From: Myroides indicus
GTDB taxonomy: Bacteria > Bacteroidota > Bacteroidia > Flavobacteriales > Flavobacteriaceae
Reading direction: 5' to 3'
Assembly: GCF_004364575.1 (NCBI RefSeq)
Contig: NZ_SOAG01000013.1
Location: forward strand, 1-64,000
DNA length: 64,000 nt
Shown: piece by piece, positions 17,058 through 26,782 of the stretch
How the letters are laid out: the number at the start of each line of letters is the position of its first letter
Numbering within the stretch: the stretch's first letter is position 1
Program-made: the position numbers and the translations under genes
Notes under the pieces: model-generated
The model's database searches: none
What the model was told of the DNA's origin: nothing
Seen by the model: the letters and a program-made list of their open reading frames with translations, nothing else

Positions 17058-17849
17058 ATGGCAAAAATAGCAGTTTTAGGATGCGGATGGTTGGGAATGC
17101 CGTTGGCTGAGCATTTAGTCGAGCTTGGATATGAAGTAAATGGCTCGACTACCAGCCTAGCTAAACTAAATCTTTTGGAAACTATTTCTGTAAAACCGTA
17201 TTATATTGATCTCGAAAATGACAAAACAGAATATTTAGATCTTTTTCTTGACAAGGTAGACCTATTAATTATCACGATCCCTCCCCGAATGAATGAGGAG
17301 CATCCTACTTACAGTACAAATTTTGAAAAACTTATGCCGTATCTGCAAAGAAATAACGTAAATAAAGTTATCATGATGAGTTCTGTTTCTGTATATGCTC
17401 CAAATAAAGAAATTGTTACTGAAGAAACCCAGCAATATTCCCGCGAAAAAACAGCACAACAAATCCTAGATGCCGAACAAGTACTGCTAAGCAATTCATT
17501 TGTAAATGCGTGTATTCTTCGTTTAGGCGGATTATTCGGTCCGGATCGCAAACCAGTGCACTATATCTGTAAAAAAGCTTTTTTAGACAACCCTGAACTT
17601 CCGGTTAACATGATTCACCTAGCAGATATTATTTCTTTTACTACGGCAATTATACAAAACAGATTTCAGTCAGATTGTATCTACAATATCGTCTCCCCAA
17701 AATACAAAAGCAGACTGGATTATTACACTCAGCAAGCGAATGAAAATAATTTGGATCTTCCTCCTCTTGGAATCAACGATTGGGAAATGGCTCGAAAAGT
17801 ATCCGGAAATAAAATTGCCGTTTACACCGGTAAAGATTATCAGTACTAG
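17058..17849 (+). CDS. NAD(P)-dependent epimerase-like protein (extended SDR fold)
   Basis: The 263-residue protein begins MAKIAVLGCGWLGMPLAEHL, a Rossmann nucleotide-binding loop with GxGxxG spacing. SSVSVYA follows at the position of the SDR Ser and Tyr. The standard YxxxK is not clear, so it belongs to an atypical SDR group like YeeZ. It is shorter than sugar epimerases and has no signal peptide. The substrate is unknown. It precedes the universal stress gene by 74 bp on the same strand. Confidence 0.75.
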   Translation: MAKIAVLGCGWLGMPLAEHLVELGYEVNGSTTSLAKLNLLETISVKPYYIDLENDKTEYLDLFLDKVDLLIITIPPRMNEEHPTYSTNFEKLMPYLQRNNVNKVIMMSSVSVYAPNKEIVTEETQQYSREKTAQQILDAEQVLLSNSFVNACILRLGGLFGPDRKPVHYICKKAFLDNPELPVNMIHLADIISFTTAIIQNRFQSDCIYNIVSPKYKSRLDYYTQQANENNLDLPPLGINDWEMARKVSGNKIAVYTGKDYQY

Positions 17850-17923
17850 CTTGAATTTTTAGATGCAAAAACGTTTTTTCATTATTATTTTTAGTATATT
17901 GTCTGAACCAGAAACAAATAGTT

Positions 17924-18766
17924 ATGAAAAAAATATTATTTCCTACAGACTACTCAGAAACTGCTAATAACGCTTTTAAATACGCTTTGCAACTGGCTGA
18001 TTTTCATCAGGCTGATTTGTATGTGCTTCACGTATACGATCCCCCTGTTATTTCTGGACCGATAAGTCCTACTCTTGTAGACAATGTTATCAAAAAACAC
18101 GAATTCGAAAAACTTGAACAAATACACGCACACAGCCCTACATTAAACAAAATACGTGAAGATTTGGGTTTACAGCATGTTGAAACCTTCTTTAAAGTCA
18201 AGGAAGGATTATTAATTCCGGAAATACAAAATGCTATAAAAGAAAACGAAATAGATTTCATTGTAATGGGAACAGACGGCAATTCTGGTTTTCATAAAAA
18301 AATATTGGGCACAAATACAATCAACACCATTTCCAAAGTAAATATTCCTGTTTTAAGTATTCCGAAAGAGGCATCCTATAAAAAGGTTGAATCAGTTATT
18401 TTTACTACTCTCTTTTCAAAAGATGAAGAAGCAACGCTGGACGTTATTGTTCAAAATGCAACAGAAAGAAACATGACTATAAAATGTGTACATATTACTC
18501 AGCCCAACTGCTTTACCTGTGATGATGTTTATCAACACTGGAAAGAAAAATACAAAAACTCACCGATTACTTTTCATATTTTTTCGGCAGCCGATACTGC
18601 AAAAAATCTGCTGACATTCATTCAAAATGAGACGGTAGATGTCGTCGCTATAGTGCAACGAAGTAAAGGCTTTTTTGAAAGCTTCTTTGCCAAAAGCACA
18701 ACCCAGCGACTTGCTAAACAATTAAAAATTCCCTTTTTTGTCTATAAAGCACAACTTAAAGAATAG
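17924..18766 (+). CDS. Tandem universal stress protein
   Basis: The 280-residue protein has two USP domains. The first (1-145) begins KKILFPTDYSETANNAFKYAL and keeps the ATP-binding pattern GTDGNSGFHKKILGTNT. The second (about 150-280) is degenerate and lacks a clear G-2x-G-9x-G motif, although it ends with a USP-like strand. Two-domain USPs in Bacteroidota are cytosolic and induced by stress or starvation. Its stop codon lies inside the terminator stem at 18762-18788. Confidence 0.87.
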   Translation: MKKILFPTDYSETANNAFKYALQLADFHQADLYVLHVYDPPVISGPISPTLVDNVIKKHEFEKLEQIHAHSPTLNKIREDLGLQHVETFFKVKEGLLIPEIQNAIKENEIDFIVMGTDGNSGFHKKILGTNTINTISKVNIPVLSIPKEASYKKVESVIFTTLFSKDEEATLDVIVQNATERNMTIKCVHITQPNCFTCDDVYQHWKEKYKNSPITFHIFSAADTAKNLLTFIQNETVDVVAIVQRSKGFFESFFAKSTTQRLAKQLKIPFFVYKAQLKE

Positions 18767-18788
18767 TCTTAACCCGTTTAAGACTATT
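18762..18788. terminator. Bidirectional terminator overlapping both flanking stop codons
   Basis: An 11-bp perfect stem (18762-18772/18778-18788) with a 5-nt loop and a T-run on the plus-strand side. It includes the stop of the USP gene (18764-18766) and of the AI-2E-family gene (18784-18786). Confidence 0.8.
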
Positions 18789-19901
18789 TTTCTTCTTCTA
18801 TTTCCACTGTATGAGTTTCCTTTTCTCGTTCAGTAATTAGAGGAATTTCATTATTTTCTTCTCCTAACAAAAAGCCCCACGGCTTTAAGCTTTTCACCCG
18901 ATCAAATACTATTTTTAAAATTGCCAAAGAAGGTATCGTTAAAAGCATTCCAAAGATTCCCCACATCATTTCCCCTATTATCAAACCAATAACCACAACC
19001 AACGAGTTAACTTTTACTTTAGATCCCACAATTTTAGGCATCACAATATTTCCGTCTATCAGATGAATAACAATGTATGCCGAGATAACGAGTAAAACCT
19101 TTGTAGCAGATGCCGTTGCAAACGTAATTAAAACAGAAATGATCAATGCTACTAAAACACCGATATACGGCAAAACATTCAATACACCGGTAATGATTGC
19201 CAACATAAAGCTATATTTAATACCCATAACGGAAAAAGCAATCAGCGCCATGATACTTACAATTGCCATTTGCAGAATAAGTCCCATCAAGTATTTCTTA
19301 ACCATATTTTGAATCTGCGTAACAATATCCAGCACTACTTCTTGGTGAGTTTCGCGGAAAGAAATCATTAAAAATTTGACTAAATGTCTTCTGTAAATCA
19401 ATAAAAAAACCGCGTAGAGCAAGCTGAAAAATACAAACATTAGTACAGTGGACAAAGAAGAGACGGCTTTGCCTAACAGATTTGTTCCTGTATCCAAGGA
19501 ATTAGAAGCTGCTTCTTCCAAATAGCTTATTTGGCGAACTTGTTCAATCCCGAATCGATTGTATATCCAATTTTGCACTATTCCTGCACTGTCCATCAGC
19601 TGTTTCTGAAAAGCAGGCCAATCTTCCTTCAACCCGGCAATCTGACTGCCAATCACAGCAAAAACTGATGCAATTATCACTACAAACAAAAACACAACCA
19701 GTAATGCAGACACGACTCGGGGGATTCTGATTCTGGTTTCCAAAAAATTACTTACCGGGATGAGTAAAACGGCTATTAATAAGCCTAAAAACATTGGTAT
19801 TATATATTCTGGGCAACAATGGCAATATAGGCAAGTATAACTAAAGACAGCAGCACACAAGCCATTTTTACATAAAACGGTAAGGTTAAAAATTTATTCA
19901 T
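18784..19901 (-). pseudogene. AI-2E/PerM-family permease with N-terminal frameshift
   Basis: Reading from the ATG at 19901 gives MNKFLTLPFYVKMACVLLSL and a hydrophobic first helix ending IAIVAQNI, then a stop at 19800-19802. The rest of the family protein (IPMFLGLLIAVLLIPVSNFLE onward, to the end at 18784) continues in another frame. Restoring one base in the AT-rich stretch near 19800 joins them into a complete protein of about 370 residues with roughly eight membrane helices, the usual length of this transporter family. The downstream frame has only a poor TTG start at 19860, which gives a Cys-rich nonsense leader. Either a true mutation or a base-calling error explains it. Confidence 0.85.
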
Positions 19902-19985
19902 AGCTCTTATTTATCTTGTTTGTAAAAACAGGTGTGTCTTTTATAAAAAAAAGCCAGAGCAGACGCTTTGGCTTTTGGATTAATC

Positions 19986-20642
19986 TTAATTTATAACCAT
20001 CTCCGGAATGTTTCCTTCAATTATCAATTCTGCTTCCGTTGCTTTCACAATTTGTTCTACCGTAACTCCCGGAGCACGTTCCAAAAGCTTTATTCCTCTT
20101 GGCGTAATCTCCATTACAGCTAATTCCGTCACCACTTTTTTAACGCAATTTACTCCTGTAAGAGGCAACGTACATTTTTTCAATATTTTCGACTCTCCTT
20201 TCTTATTTACGTGCATCATTGCTACAATAATATTTTCGGCCGAAGCTACTAAATCCATAGCTCCTCCCATACCTTTTACCATTTTTTGAGGTATTTTCCA
20301 ATTAGCAATATCTCCGTTTTCAGAAATTTCCATGGCACCCAGGATGGTTAAATCCACGTGTTTTCCGCGAATCATTCCAAAGCTCGTAGCGGAATCAAAA
20401 AACGAAGCTCCCGGCAAAGTTGTAATTGTTTGCTTTCCGGCATTAATCAAATCTGCATCTTCTTCTCCTTCAAAAGGGAATGGTCCCATTCCCAAAACTC
20501 CATTCTCACTCTGGAATTCTACATTCATTCCTTCCGGAACATAATTAGCCACTAAAGTTGGAATACCAATCCCCAGATTAACATAAAACCCGTCTTGTAA
20601 TTCTTTGGCTATTCGTTTAGCTATTCCTATTTTATCTAACAT
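19986..20642 (-). CDS. scoB: 3-oxoacid CoA-transferase subunit B
   Basis: The subunit has 218 residues with the family start NLGIGIPTLVANYVPEGMNV and the active-site SENGVLGMGPFP, where E46 forms the glutamyl-CoA intermediate. It has the typical GGAMDLV and C-terminal LLERAPGVTVEQIVKATEA. With subunit A, encoded 20 bp upstream, it transfers CoA between succinyl-CoA and acetoacetate or similar ketoacids in ketone-body and branched-chain catabolism. Confidence 0.93.
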   Translation of the reverse strand: MLDKIGIAKRIAKELQDGFYVNLGIGIPTLVANYVPEGMNVEFQSENGVLGMGPFPFEGEEDADLINAGKQTITTLPGASFFDSATSFGMIRGKHVDLTILGAMEISENGDIANWKIPQKMVKGMGGAMDLVASAENIIVAMMHVNKKGESKILKKCTLPLTGVNCVKKVVTELAVMEITPRGIKLLERAPGVTVEQIVKATEAELIIEGNIPEMVIN

Positions 20643-20662
20643 AATTTATTTTTATGGATTGG

Positions 20663-21364
20663 TTAATTCTTTTGGCGAACTGTTTTTTGTTCAATTCTCT
20701 TCTCATATTTTTCTCCCTGAAAAATCCGCTTCACAAAAATTCCCGGTATGTGAATTTGGTTCGGATCTAATTCGCCTGCAGGAACCAATTCTTCTACTTC
20801 TGCAATTGTAATCCTGGCTGCTCCTGCCATACACGCATTAAAGTTTCTTGCCGTACCCTTAAAGATCAGGTTTCCTGCCTCATCTCCTTTCCACGCTTTG
20901 ACAATTGCAAAATCTGCATCAAATGCATTCTCTAAAATATGCGGTTTTCCATTAAATACTCTAACCTCTTTTCCTTCAGCTACCTCTGTTCCATAACCTG
21001 CCGGTGTATAAAATGCCGGAATTCCAACCTGAGCTGCTCTGCATTTTTCTGCCAAGGTTCCTTGAGGCGTTAACTCAACTTCCAATTCTCCCGAAAGCAT
21101 TTGTCTTTCAAACTCCGCATTTTCTCCAACATAAGAAGAAATCATTTTTTTTATCTGGTGTTTTTGCAATAATAATCCCAATCCAAAGTCATCTACTCCC
21201 GCATTATTTGAAATACAAGTTAACCCTTTTACATTTTTGCTAACTAATTCTGCAATAGAGTTTTCCGGAATTCCGCATAACCCGAAACCTCCGAGCATAA
21301 TGGTCATATTATCTTCAAGATCATGCAATGCTTCTCGGACATTTGCAACTTTTTTATTTATCAT
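20663..21364 (-). CDS. scoA: 3-oxoacid CoA-transferase subunit A
   Basis: The start was set at the ATG at 21364 (233 residues). Beginning at 21406 would read through the terminator hairpin. The sequence [20 protein letters not shown], then the glycine-rich [10 protein letters not shown] loop and [15 protein letters not shown], is characteristic of the alpha subunit that binds CoA. It ends in a basic tail (KNRQKK-like). It lies 20 bp from scoB, so the two form an operon. Confidence 0.92.
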   Translation of the reverse strand: MINKKVANVREALHDLEDNMTIMLGGFGLCGIPENSIAELVSKNVKGLTCISNNAGVDDFGLGLLLQKHQIKKMISSYVGENAEFERQMLSGELEVELTPQGTLAEKCRAAQVGIPAFYTPAGYGTEVAEGKEVRVFNGKPHILENAFDADFAIVKAWKGDEAGNLIFKGTARNFNACMAGAARITIAEVEELVPAGELDPNQIHIPGIFVKRIFQGEKYEKRIEQKTVRQKN

Positions 21365-21399
21365 AATCTTTGGTTTAATTAATGCTCTAAGATATAAAA

Positions 21400-21425
21400 A
21401 AAACACCTTTGAGTAAAGGTGTTTT
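21400..21425 (-). terminator. Terminator between PBP1A and scoAB
   Basis: An 11-bp stem (21400-21410/21415-21425) with a 4-nt loop and T/A runs. It is 8 bp after the PBP1A stop and separates that operon from scoA on the minus strand. Confidence 0.8.
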
Positions 21426-21432
21426 TTCTATT

Positions 21433-23736
21433 TTAAAAATCAAATTCATTTATGCTTAATTCTTCCGAATTTTCATCTGTTTCATCTTGTACAGCTTTTG
21501 TACAATCTACCCGAATTGATAGATTTTCGGGCATTTCAAAATCAGAAGAAGAAACTTCCAGCGTTTTGTCTGCATAGCACTTTTTCATATAAAGCCCCCA
21601 TATCGGCAATGCCATCGTGGCGCCCTGTCCATAAACCATTCCGCTAAAATGTGCTGCACGATCATCATTTCCTACCCAAACTCCGGTTGCCAGGTTGGGT
21701 ACCATCCCTATAAACCAGCCATCACTTTGATTTTGAGTTGTTCCAGTTTTTCCCGCAATTGGGTTAGTAAATTTATAAGGATGCCCCGTTACTCTTTTAT
21801 AACCAGTTCCCTGCCAGGTTGTCCGCAAACGAACACCCGACCCTGATTCAGTAACTCCTTCTAACAGTTTAATAATGGCATACGCCACATCTTTACTCAT
21901 CACGTCTTTTGTTTCCGGGATTCCACTGAATAATACTACTCCGTTTTTATCTTCAATACGAGTAACAAAAGTCGGTTTTACATAAATACCCTGGTTGGCA
22001 AATGTACTAAAAGCAGCTACCATATCGCTCACAGTAATATCTACTGCTCCTAAGGCTATGGCGGGAGTTTGCGGAATGTCTGATGACACCCCAAGATTTC
22101 TGGTCATATCCACCACAGCTTTGGGACCTACTTTATCCATTAGTTTGGCAGTAACCGTGTTTACGGAATTTGCAAGTGCTTGTTTTAACGTCATAATCCC
22201 CTTATAAGTACGAGAAGAGTTTTGAGGAGACCAGTCCTGACTGATTCCATATCTTCCTTTCGGCATGGTAAAAGGAGAATCGATAATTGAGTCACAAGGA
22301 GAATAATGCAACTGTTCAATAGCCGTAGCATAAACAAAAGGTTTAAAGGTAGAACCAACTTGTCTGGCACCTTGTCCTACGTGATCATATTGAAAGTGTT
22401 TATAGTTAATTCCTCCTACCCACGCTTTAATATGACCGGTTTGCGGTTCTAACGACATCACTCCGGTTTGTAAAAAGTGTTTGTAATAGAGTATAGAATC
22501 TCTCGGAGTCATCAGTGTATCTATTTCGCCTTTCCAGGAAAATACTCTCATTTCTGTTTTTTCTTGAAATGACTTTAGAATTTCATCTTCTGATTTCCCC
22601 TGTTCTTTCATTTGCCTCCAGCGCTCAGAGGTCTTCATTGCCCTATTAATTATTTTTTCGGTTTCCTCTTCACTAATATTGTAAAAAGGAGCATTCTTAT
22701 TTCTTTTTTGCTGAATAAAAAATTCTTCTTGTAAGTTAGAAATATGTTCTTCTACTGCTTCTTCGGCATACTTTTGCATACGCGAGTCTATAGATACATA
22801 TATTTTTAATCCATCCCTATAAATATCATAAGTAGATCCGTCTTTTTTTGCATTTTCTTTAACCCATCTGCGCATAAAATCGCGAAGGTATTCCCTGAAA
22901 TAAGTTGCTATTCCTTCTCGATGACTTTCTGGAGTAAAATTTAATTTTAAAGGTATAGCCTGAAATTCTTCTCGTTCCGCTTGGGTTATGTAACCATTCC
23001 GAGCCATTTGATGAAGCACGACATTTCTTCTTTTTTGGACTAGTTCAGCTCTGCGGACAGGGTTGTAATAAGAAGGGTTTTGCAACATTCCTACAAACAT
23101 TGCTGCTTCGTCCACAGTCAAATCTTTGGGTTCTTTCCCTAAATAAACTCTTGCTGCTGAACGAATTCCGACAGCATTATTAACAAAGTCCGCTTTGTTT
23201 AAGTACATCGTCAATATTTCTTCTTTGGTATATTGGCGTTCTAATTTGACAGCAATAACCCATTCTTTTGCCTTTTGCGTTAAACGACGCATCAGGCTAC
23301 GGGAGCCTTCTCCGTGGAATAGTAATTTGGCAAGCTGCTGCGTAATGGTACTTGCACCTCCGCTGCTTCCTACCGAAGTAATTGCTCGTAGTGTTCCTCT
23401 GGCATCAATCCCTGAATGCTCTCTAAAACGCTCATCTTCTGTAGCTATTAAGGCATCTACTAAATGCTGAGGCAAATCTTCATATTTTACCGGAACACGG
23501 TTCTCTAAATAAAATTTCCCTATTGTTTTACCATCAGAAGATATTATCTCGGTAGCTACATTACTTGCCGGATTTTCCAATTCATCAAACGTTGGCATGG
23601 GGCCAAAAACTCCCCAAGACGCACATAAAAAGAAAAATATAACTGCAGCAAAACAGCCTATAAACAACAGCCAAAATGCAACAAGATATTTTTTAAACCC
23701 TTTGTTTTGTTTATTTTTTTGTTGTCTTTTATTCAT
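21433..23736 (-). CDS. Penicillin-binding protein 1A (bifunctional transglycosylase/transpeptidase)
   Basis: The protein has 767 residues with a short basic cytosolic tail and one membrane anchor (about 17-40). The GT51 glycosyltransferase domain has the catalytic Glu in ATEDERFREHSG (E100). The transpeptidase domain carries S462 in GSTFKPF, SVN at 524-526 and KTGTTQ at 663-668. It polymerises and cross-links peptidoglycan at the outer face of the inner membrane. It is the last gene of the ricT-like/gldH/PBP1A operon, 21 bp after gldH, a combination I recall as common in flavobacteria. Confidence 0.94.
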   Translation of the reverse strand: MNKRQQKNKQNKGFKKYLVAFWLLFIGCFAAVIFFFLCASWGVFGPMPTFDELENPASNVATEIISSDGKTIGKFYLENRVPVKYEDLPQHLVDALIATEDERFREHSGIDARGTLRAITSVGSSGGASTITQQLAKLLFHGEGSRSLMRRLTQKAKEWVIAVKLERQYTKEEILTMYLNKADFVNNAVGIRSAARVYLGKEPKDLTVDEAAMFVGMLQNPSYYNPVRRAELVQKRRNVVLHQMARNGYITQAEREEFQAIPLKLNFTPESHREGIATYFREYLRDFMRRWVKENAKKDGSTYDIYRDGLKIYVSIDSRMQKYAEEAVEEHISNLQEEFFIQQKRNKNAPFYNISEEETEKIINRAMKTSERWRQMKEQGKSEDEILKSFQEKTEMRVFSWKGEIDTLMTPRDSILYYKHFLQTGVMSLEPQTGHIKAWVGGINYKHFQYDHVGQGARQVGSTFKPFVYATAIEQLHYSPCDSIIDSPFTMPKGRYGISQDWSPQNSSRTYKGIMTLKQALANSVNTVTAKLMDKVGPKAVVDMTRNLGVSSDIPQTPAIALGAVDITVSDMVAAFSTFANQGIYVKPTFVTRIEDKNGVVLFSGIPETKDVMSKDVAYAIIKLLEGVTESGSGVRLRTTWQGTGYKRVTGHPYKFTNPIAGKTGTTQNQSDGWFIGMVPNLATGVWVGNDDRAAHFSGMVYGQGATMALPIWGLYMKKCYADKTLEVSSSDFEMPENLSIRVDCTKAVQDETDENSEELSINEFDF

Positions 23737-23757
23737 ACTACTTTATAAGCTTTTTAT

Positions 23758-24249
23758 TTATTTTTTCTCAATCCGAATGCCCAAATCAGAAATACCTTTT
23801 AAAGAAGAAACGCCCTCTACCTCACCTAACTCGCGAACTGCTTGCTCTACAGTAAACTTATAATCCCCTTGTTGAGAAAATATAAAGTTTTCTTTTAGCC
23901 ACAATTTGCTTTCTTTTACATCAGAAAAGCCGTTTCCAAGCAATGTCCCGTCCGGATCAGCCATTTGGTATTGTAACGTATCGGTTAATACAGAAGAATC
24001 CGGCTGATAAATTTTAAAAATAACAAACATGTTGCTATACGGATAATTTTTATTTGCCCGAACATTTAAAAATATATTATGGTTGCTTACTGTATCAATA
24101 GTTTCAAAGACAAAGGCTTTAACATCTTCTTTTTTCCATTCTCCGTTAGTTGTTTCATATTTATCGTATACCGCATCAGAGCTTTTGCCGCAACTTAGAA
24201 ACAGTAGAAAACAAGCTAAAATTCCTATATATTTTTTATTTGCTATCAT
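23758..24249 (-). CDS. gldH: Gliding motility lipoprotein GldH
   Basis: The start was placed at 24249 so that the 163-residue product opens MIANKKYIGILACFLLFLSCGK, a lipoprotein signal with the acylated Cys at 20. The mature part has VYDKYETTNGEWKKEDVKAF, FKIYQPDSSVLTDTLQY and GIRIEKK at the end, matching GldH proteins of Flavobacterium, which are needed for gliding motility and chitin use. The gene overlaps the end of the upstream PSP1-domain gene by 14 bp, which implies translational coupling. Outer- or inner-membrane placement is not shown by the sequence. Confidence 0.85.
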   Translation of the reverse strand: MIANKKYIGILACFLLFLSCGKSSDAVYDKYETTNGEWKKEDVKAFVFETIDTVSNHNIFLNVRANKNYPYSNMFVIFKIYQPDSSVLTDTLQYQMADPDGTLLGNGFSDVKESKLWLKENFIFSQQGDYKFTVEQAVRELGEVEGVSSLKGISDLGIRIEKK

Positions 24250-25663
24250 TGTCTTTTTTAGGTTTGCTTTTTTCATTATTGGCATTCCTTGGCTTTTTTG
24301 TTTTGTAATTTCTATTATTACTTCTAACATTTTTAGTATTGCCTTCTTCTTTTTCAGCTTGCTCAGTTTTTACGGATTGTTCTTTACCGCTTCTTTCCTG
24401 GTTTTTTACCTGATTTTTCGGCTTGTTTTTTCGTTCTCTTCTCTTTTTATCTCTTTCCTGATCTTCCGTAAGCTTTTCTACTTTTTTTGGCTTTTCTGCT
24501 ACCACATCATTTGCTCTTGGTCTAACCTCTTTTCCTTCGGTTACTTTTTTGCGAGCTGTTTTTTTTCTTCGCTTAGGCTGATCAAAACGGGTAACACTGT
24601 CTTGCTCCACTGCTGATTGAAAGTTATCTTTAGTATCTGCTTCAAGCATATAGCTTTCTAACTCTTGTCCTTGTTCATTTTTAGCGTTTAATATTAAAAT
24701 TTCCTTTACTTGCTCCGTAGTCAATACGTACCAATTGGCAGAGTTATTTACATAAGCAAACCACATTTGTCCTTTAAAAATATCTATTTTCTGACAGATT
24801 GCCAATCCTTTCGTTGTCATTAGCTTGGTATCCGCATCAGGCATTTCTTTTAGAGCCTCGAGATAAGTATCAAGCTCAAAGTTTAGACAGCACTTTAACT
24901 TTCCGCATTGTCCTGCCAGTTTTTGCGGATTTAAAGATAATTGCTGGTAGCGGGCCGCAGATGTATTTACACTTCTAAAATCAGTTAACCAGGTAGAGCA
25001 GCACAGTTCTCGTCCACAGGAGCCGACTCCGCCCAAGCGCGCCGCTTCCTGACGGAAACCAACTTGTTTCATCTCAATTCTGATGCTGAATTCTTTTGCA
25101 AAATCTTTTATAAGCTGTCTAAAATCTACTCTTTCGCTAGCAGTATAATAAAAGGTAGCCTTAGATCCGTCCCCCTGAAACTCTACGTCTGAAATTTTCA
25201 TCTCCAGATTTAACTCTATAGCTATCTCACGAGCGCGCATTCTCACAATTTCTTCCTTATTTCTGGCATTTTGCCATATATCAATATCTTTTTGCGAGGC
25301 TTTTCTGTAGATTTTAGGGAAGTCTCCTCCTGCGTTGACTTTCTTTTTTTTCATTTGAACTTTGACAAGTTCTCCTGTTAAAGAAATAATTCCCACATCG
25401 TGTCCCGGTGAAGCTTCTGTCGCTACGATATCTCCTATACAAAAAGATACTCCTTCCTGATGTTTGTAAAAATCTTTTCTCCCGTTTTTAAATCGAACTT
25501 CAACTATATTATAAACTGTGCTGCCACTAGGATAAACCATATTTGACAACCAGTCAAAAACTGCTAATTTATTACAGCCGTCTGTTCCGCACGTCCCATG
25601 ATTTTGGCACCCTTTGGGCAGCCCATTACTATCTTTTCCTGTCGAACAATTTGTACAAGCCAT
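24236..25663 (-). CDS. PSP1-domain protein (RicT/YaaT-like)
   Basis: The protein has 475 residues with a Cys-rich N-terminus (MACTNCSTGKDSNGLPKGCQ, then HGTCGTDGC). The PSP1 core (about 45-270) includes GVGSCGRELCCSTWLTDF and LAGQCGKLKCCLNFE. These clustered cysteines resemble those that hold the Fe-S centres of Bacillus RicT in the Y-complex that directs RNA processing. The last 100 residues are Lys/Arg/Glu-rich and low in complexity, and may bind RNA. It is the first gene of an operon with gldH and PBP1A. A role in RNA processing here is inference. Confidence 0.83.
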   Translation of the reverse strand: MACTNCSTGKDSNGLPKGCQNHGTCGTDGCNKLAVFDWLSNMVYPSGSTVYNIVEVRFKNGRKDFYKHQEGVSFCIGDIVATEASPGHDVGIISLTGELVKVQMKKKKVNAGGDFPKIYRKASQKDIDIWQNARNKEEIVRMRAREIAIELNLEMKISDVEFQGDGSKATFYYTASERVDFRQLIKDFAKEFSIRIEMKQVGFRQEAARLGGVGSCGRELCCSTWLTDFRSVNTSAARYQQLSLNPQKLAGQCGKLKCCLNFELDTYLEALKEMPDADTKLMTTKGLAICQKIDIFKGQMWFAYVNNSANWYVLTTEQVKEILILNAKNEQGQELESYMLEADTKDNFQSAVEQDSVTRFDQPKRRKKTARKKVTEGKEVRPRANDVVAEKPKKVEKLTEDQERDKKRRERKNKPKNQVKNQERSGKEQSVKTEQAEKEEGNTKNVRSNNRNYKTKKPRNANNEKSKPKKDNDSK

Positions 25664-25919
25664 TCTTTAGTATTTGTATATTGAATCCTTTACAAAAGGA
25701 TATTTTAAACATTTTTTTCGGAGTAAAGATACAGTTTTTATGAGTTACTTCATTAATTTTTTATAGTGCACGTAATCTGCCAACCGCTTCATGTTAAAGA
25801 AAATCTATCGATAAAAAGGCTTATTTTCATGTTTTTATAAAAGAAAAATGCTATTCTCTTTAAAATTAAAAAACAAAAAAGCTTCTTCTTTAACGTTTTA
25901 CTTATCTATTTAGTTTGCT

Positions 25920-25927
25920 TATTTTTG
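25920..25927 (+). promoter_or_regulatory. Predicted -7 box for the MTA/SAH nucleosidase gene
   Basis: TATTTTTG fits TAnnTTTG and lies 23 bp before the ATG at 25951. The rest of the 281-bp divergent gap to ricT shows no other clear element. Confidence 0.45.
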
Positions 25928-25950
25928 CCTTTTGACACACATATTTGATT

Positions 25951-26724
25951 ATGCTACAACAACGAATAGGTATTTTGGGAGCTATTCCTCAGGAAATTAA
26001 TGGGTTTCTTACTCTTTTACAAGAGGTAACCGAAACCTCAATAGGAGGCAGAATATACTATCAAGGCATGTTGGGTAATCAAAGTGTTGTCGTAGTTTAT
26101 TCCAGAATAGGCAAAGTAGCCGCTGCCGCAACCGTAACTACCCTCCTCTTGGAATTTGGAGTCACTGAAATTATCTTTATTGGAGTTGCCGGAGCTATCC
26201 ACCCTAATGTAAAAGTAGGAGATGTAGTTATTGCCAGTGAATTAATGCAATATGATATGGATGCTTCTCCTCTTAGACCTAAATACGAAATTCCTCTATT
26301 GGAAAAGTCTTATTTTGAAACAGATTCTATTCGAACTCAAAAAGCGATGGAAAAAGTTAATCAAGTTATTAATTCTACAAATATAACGACTCTTATTTCC
26401 CTTCAAGAATTACAAAAATTTGACATATCAGCTCCAACGGTACACTTAGGGACAATTGCCAGCGGAGATCAGTTTTTCTCTACCAACAAACAGAAAGAAC
26501 AAATACAGCGAGCACTTCCACACGTTTTATGTGTTGAAATGGAAGGAGCAGCAATAGCTCAGGTATGCTACGAGTTTGATATTCCTTTTATCGTAATCCG
26601 TACCATTTCGGATAATGCCAATCAGGAAGCCACATTTAGTTTTCAAGCTTTCATTGAACAAATCTCTCTTGTATACGGAAAAGAAATAATTACAAGACTT
26701 CTCGGAAATAACACTCTATATTGA
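25951..26724 (+). CDS. mtnN: 5'-methylthioadenosine/S-adenosylhomocysteine nucleosidase
   Basis: The enzyme has 257 residues from the ATG at 25951; a TTG two codons earlier is less likely. It shows the nucleoside-phosphorylase fold: GILGAIPQE with E15, IGVAGAIHPNVKVGDVVIA, the ribose-binding VEMEGAAIAQV (E198) and catalytic D221 in ISDNAN. It hydrolyses MTA and SAH to adenine plus thioribose sugars, recycling methionine and relieving methyltransferase inhibition. It is slightly longer than E. coli MtnN (232). It is monocistronic. Confidence 0.92.
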   Translation: MLQQRIGILGAIPQEINGFLTLLQEVTETSIGGRIYYQGMLGNQSVVVVYSRIGKVAAAATVTTLLLEFGVTEIIFIGVAGAIHPNVKVGDVVIASELMQYDMDASPLRPKYEIPLLEKSYFETDSIRTQKAMEKVNQVINSTNITTLISLQELQKFDISAPTVHLGTIASGDQFFSTNKQKEQIQRALPHVLCVEMEGAAIAQVCYEFDIPFIVIRTISDNANQEATFSFQAFIEQISLVYGKEIITRLLGNNTLY

Positions 26725-26782
26725 GGCAATATAAATGCAAATCAAAAATAATTTGACTAACTAAATTATCTATTAACTGTTC

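Noticed and set aside
24083..24616. Plus-strand open frame of 177 codons over gldH and the PSP1 gene
   Set aside because: It is Phe/Leu/Ser-rich only because it is the reverse of the Lys/Glu-rich PSP1 tail; gldH and ricT-like are clearly real on the other strand.
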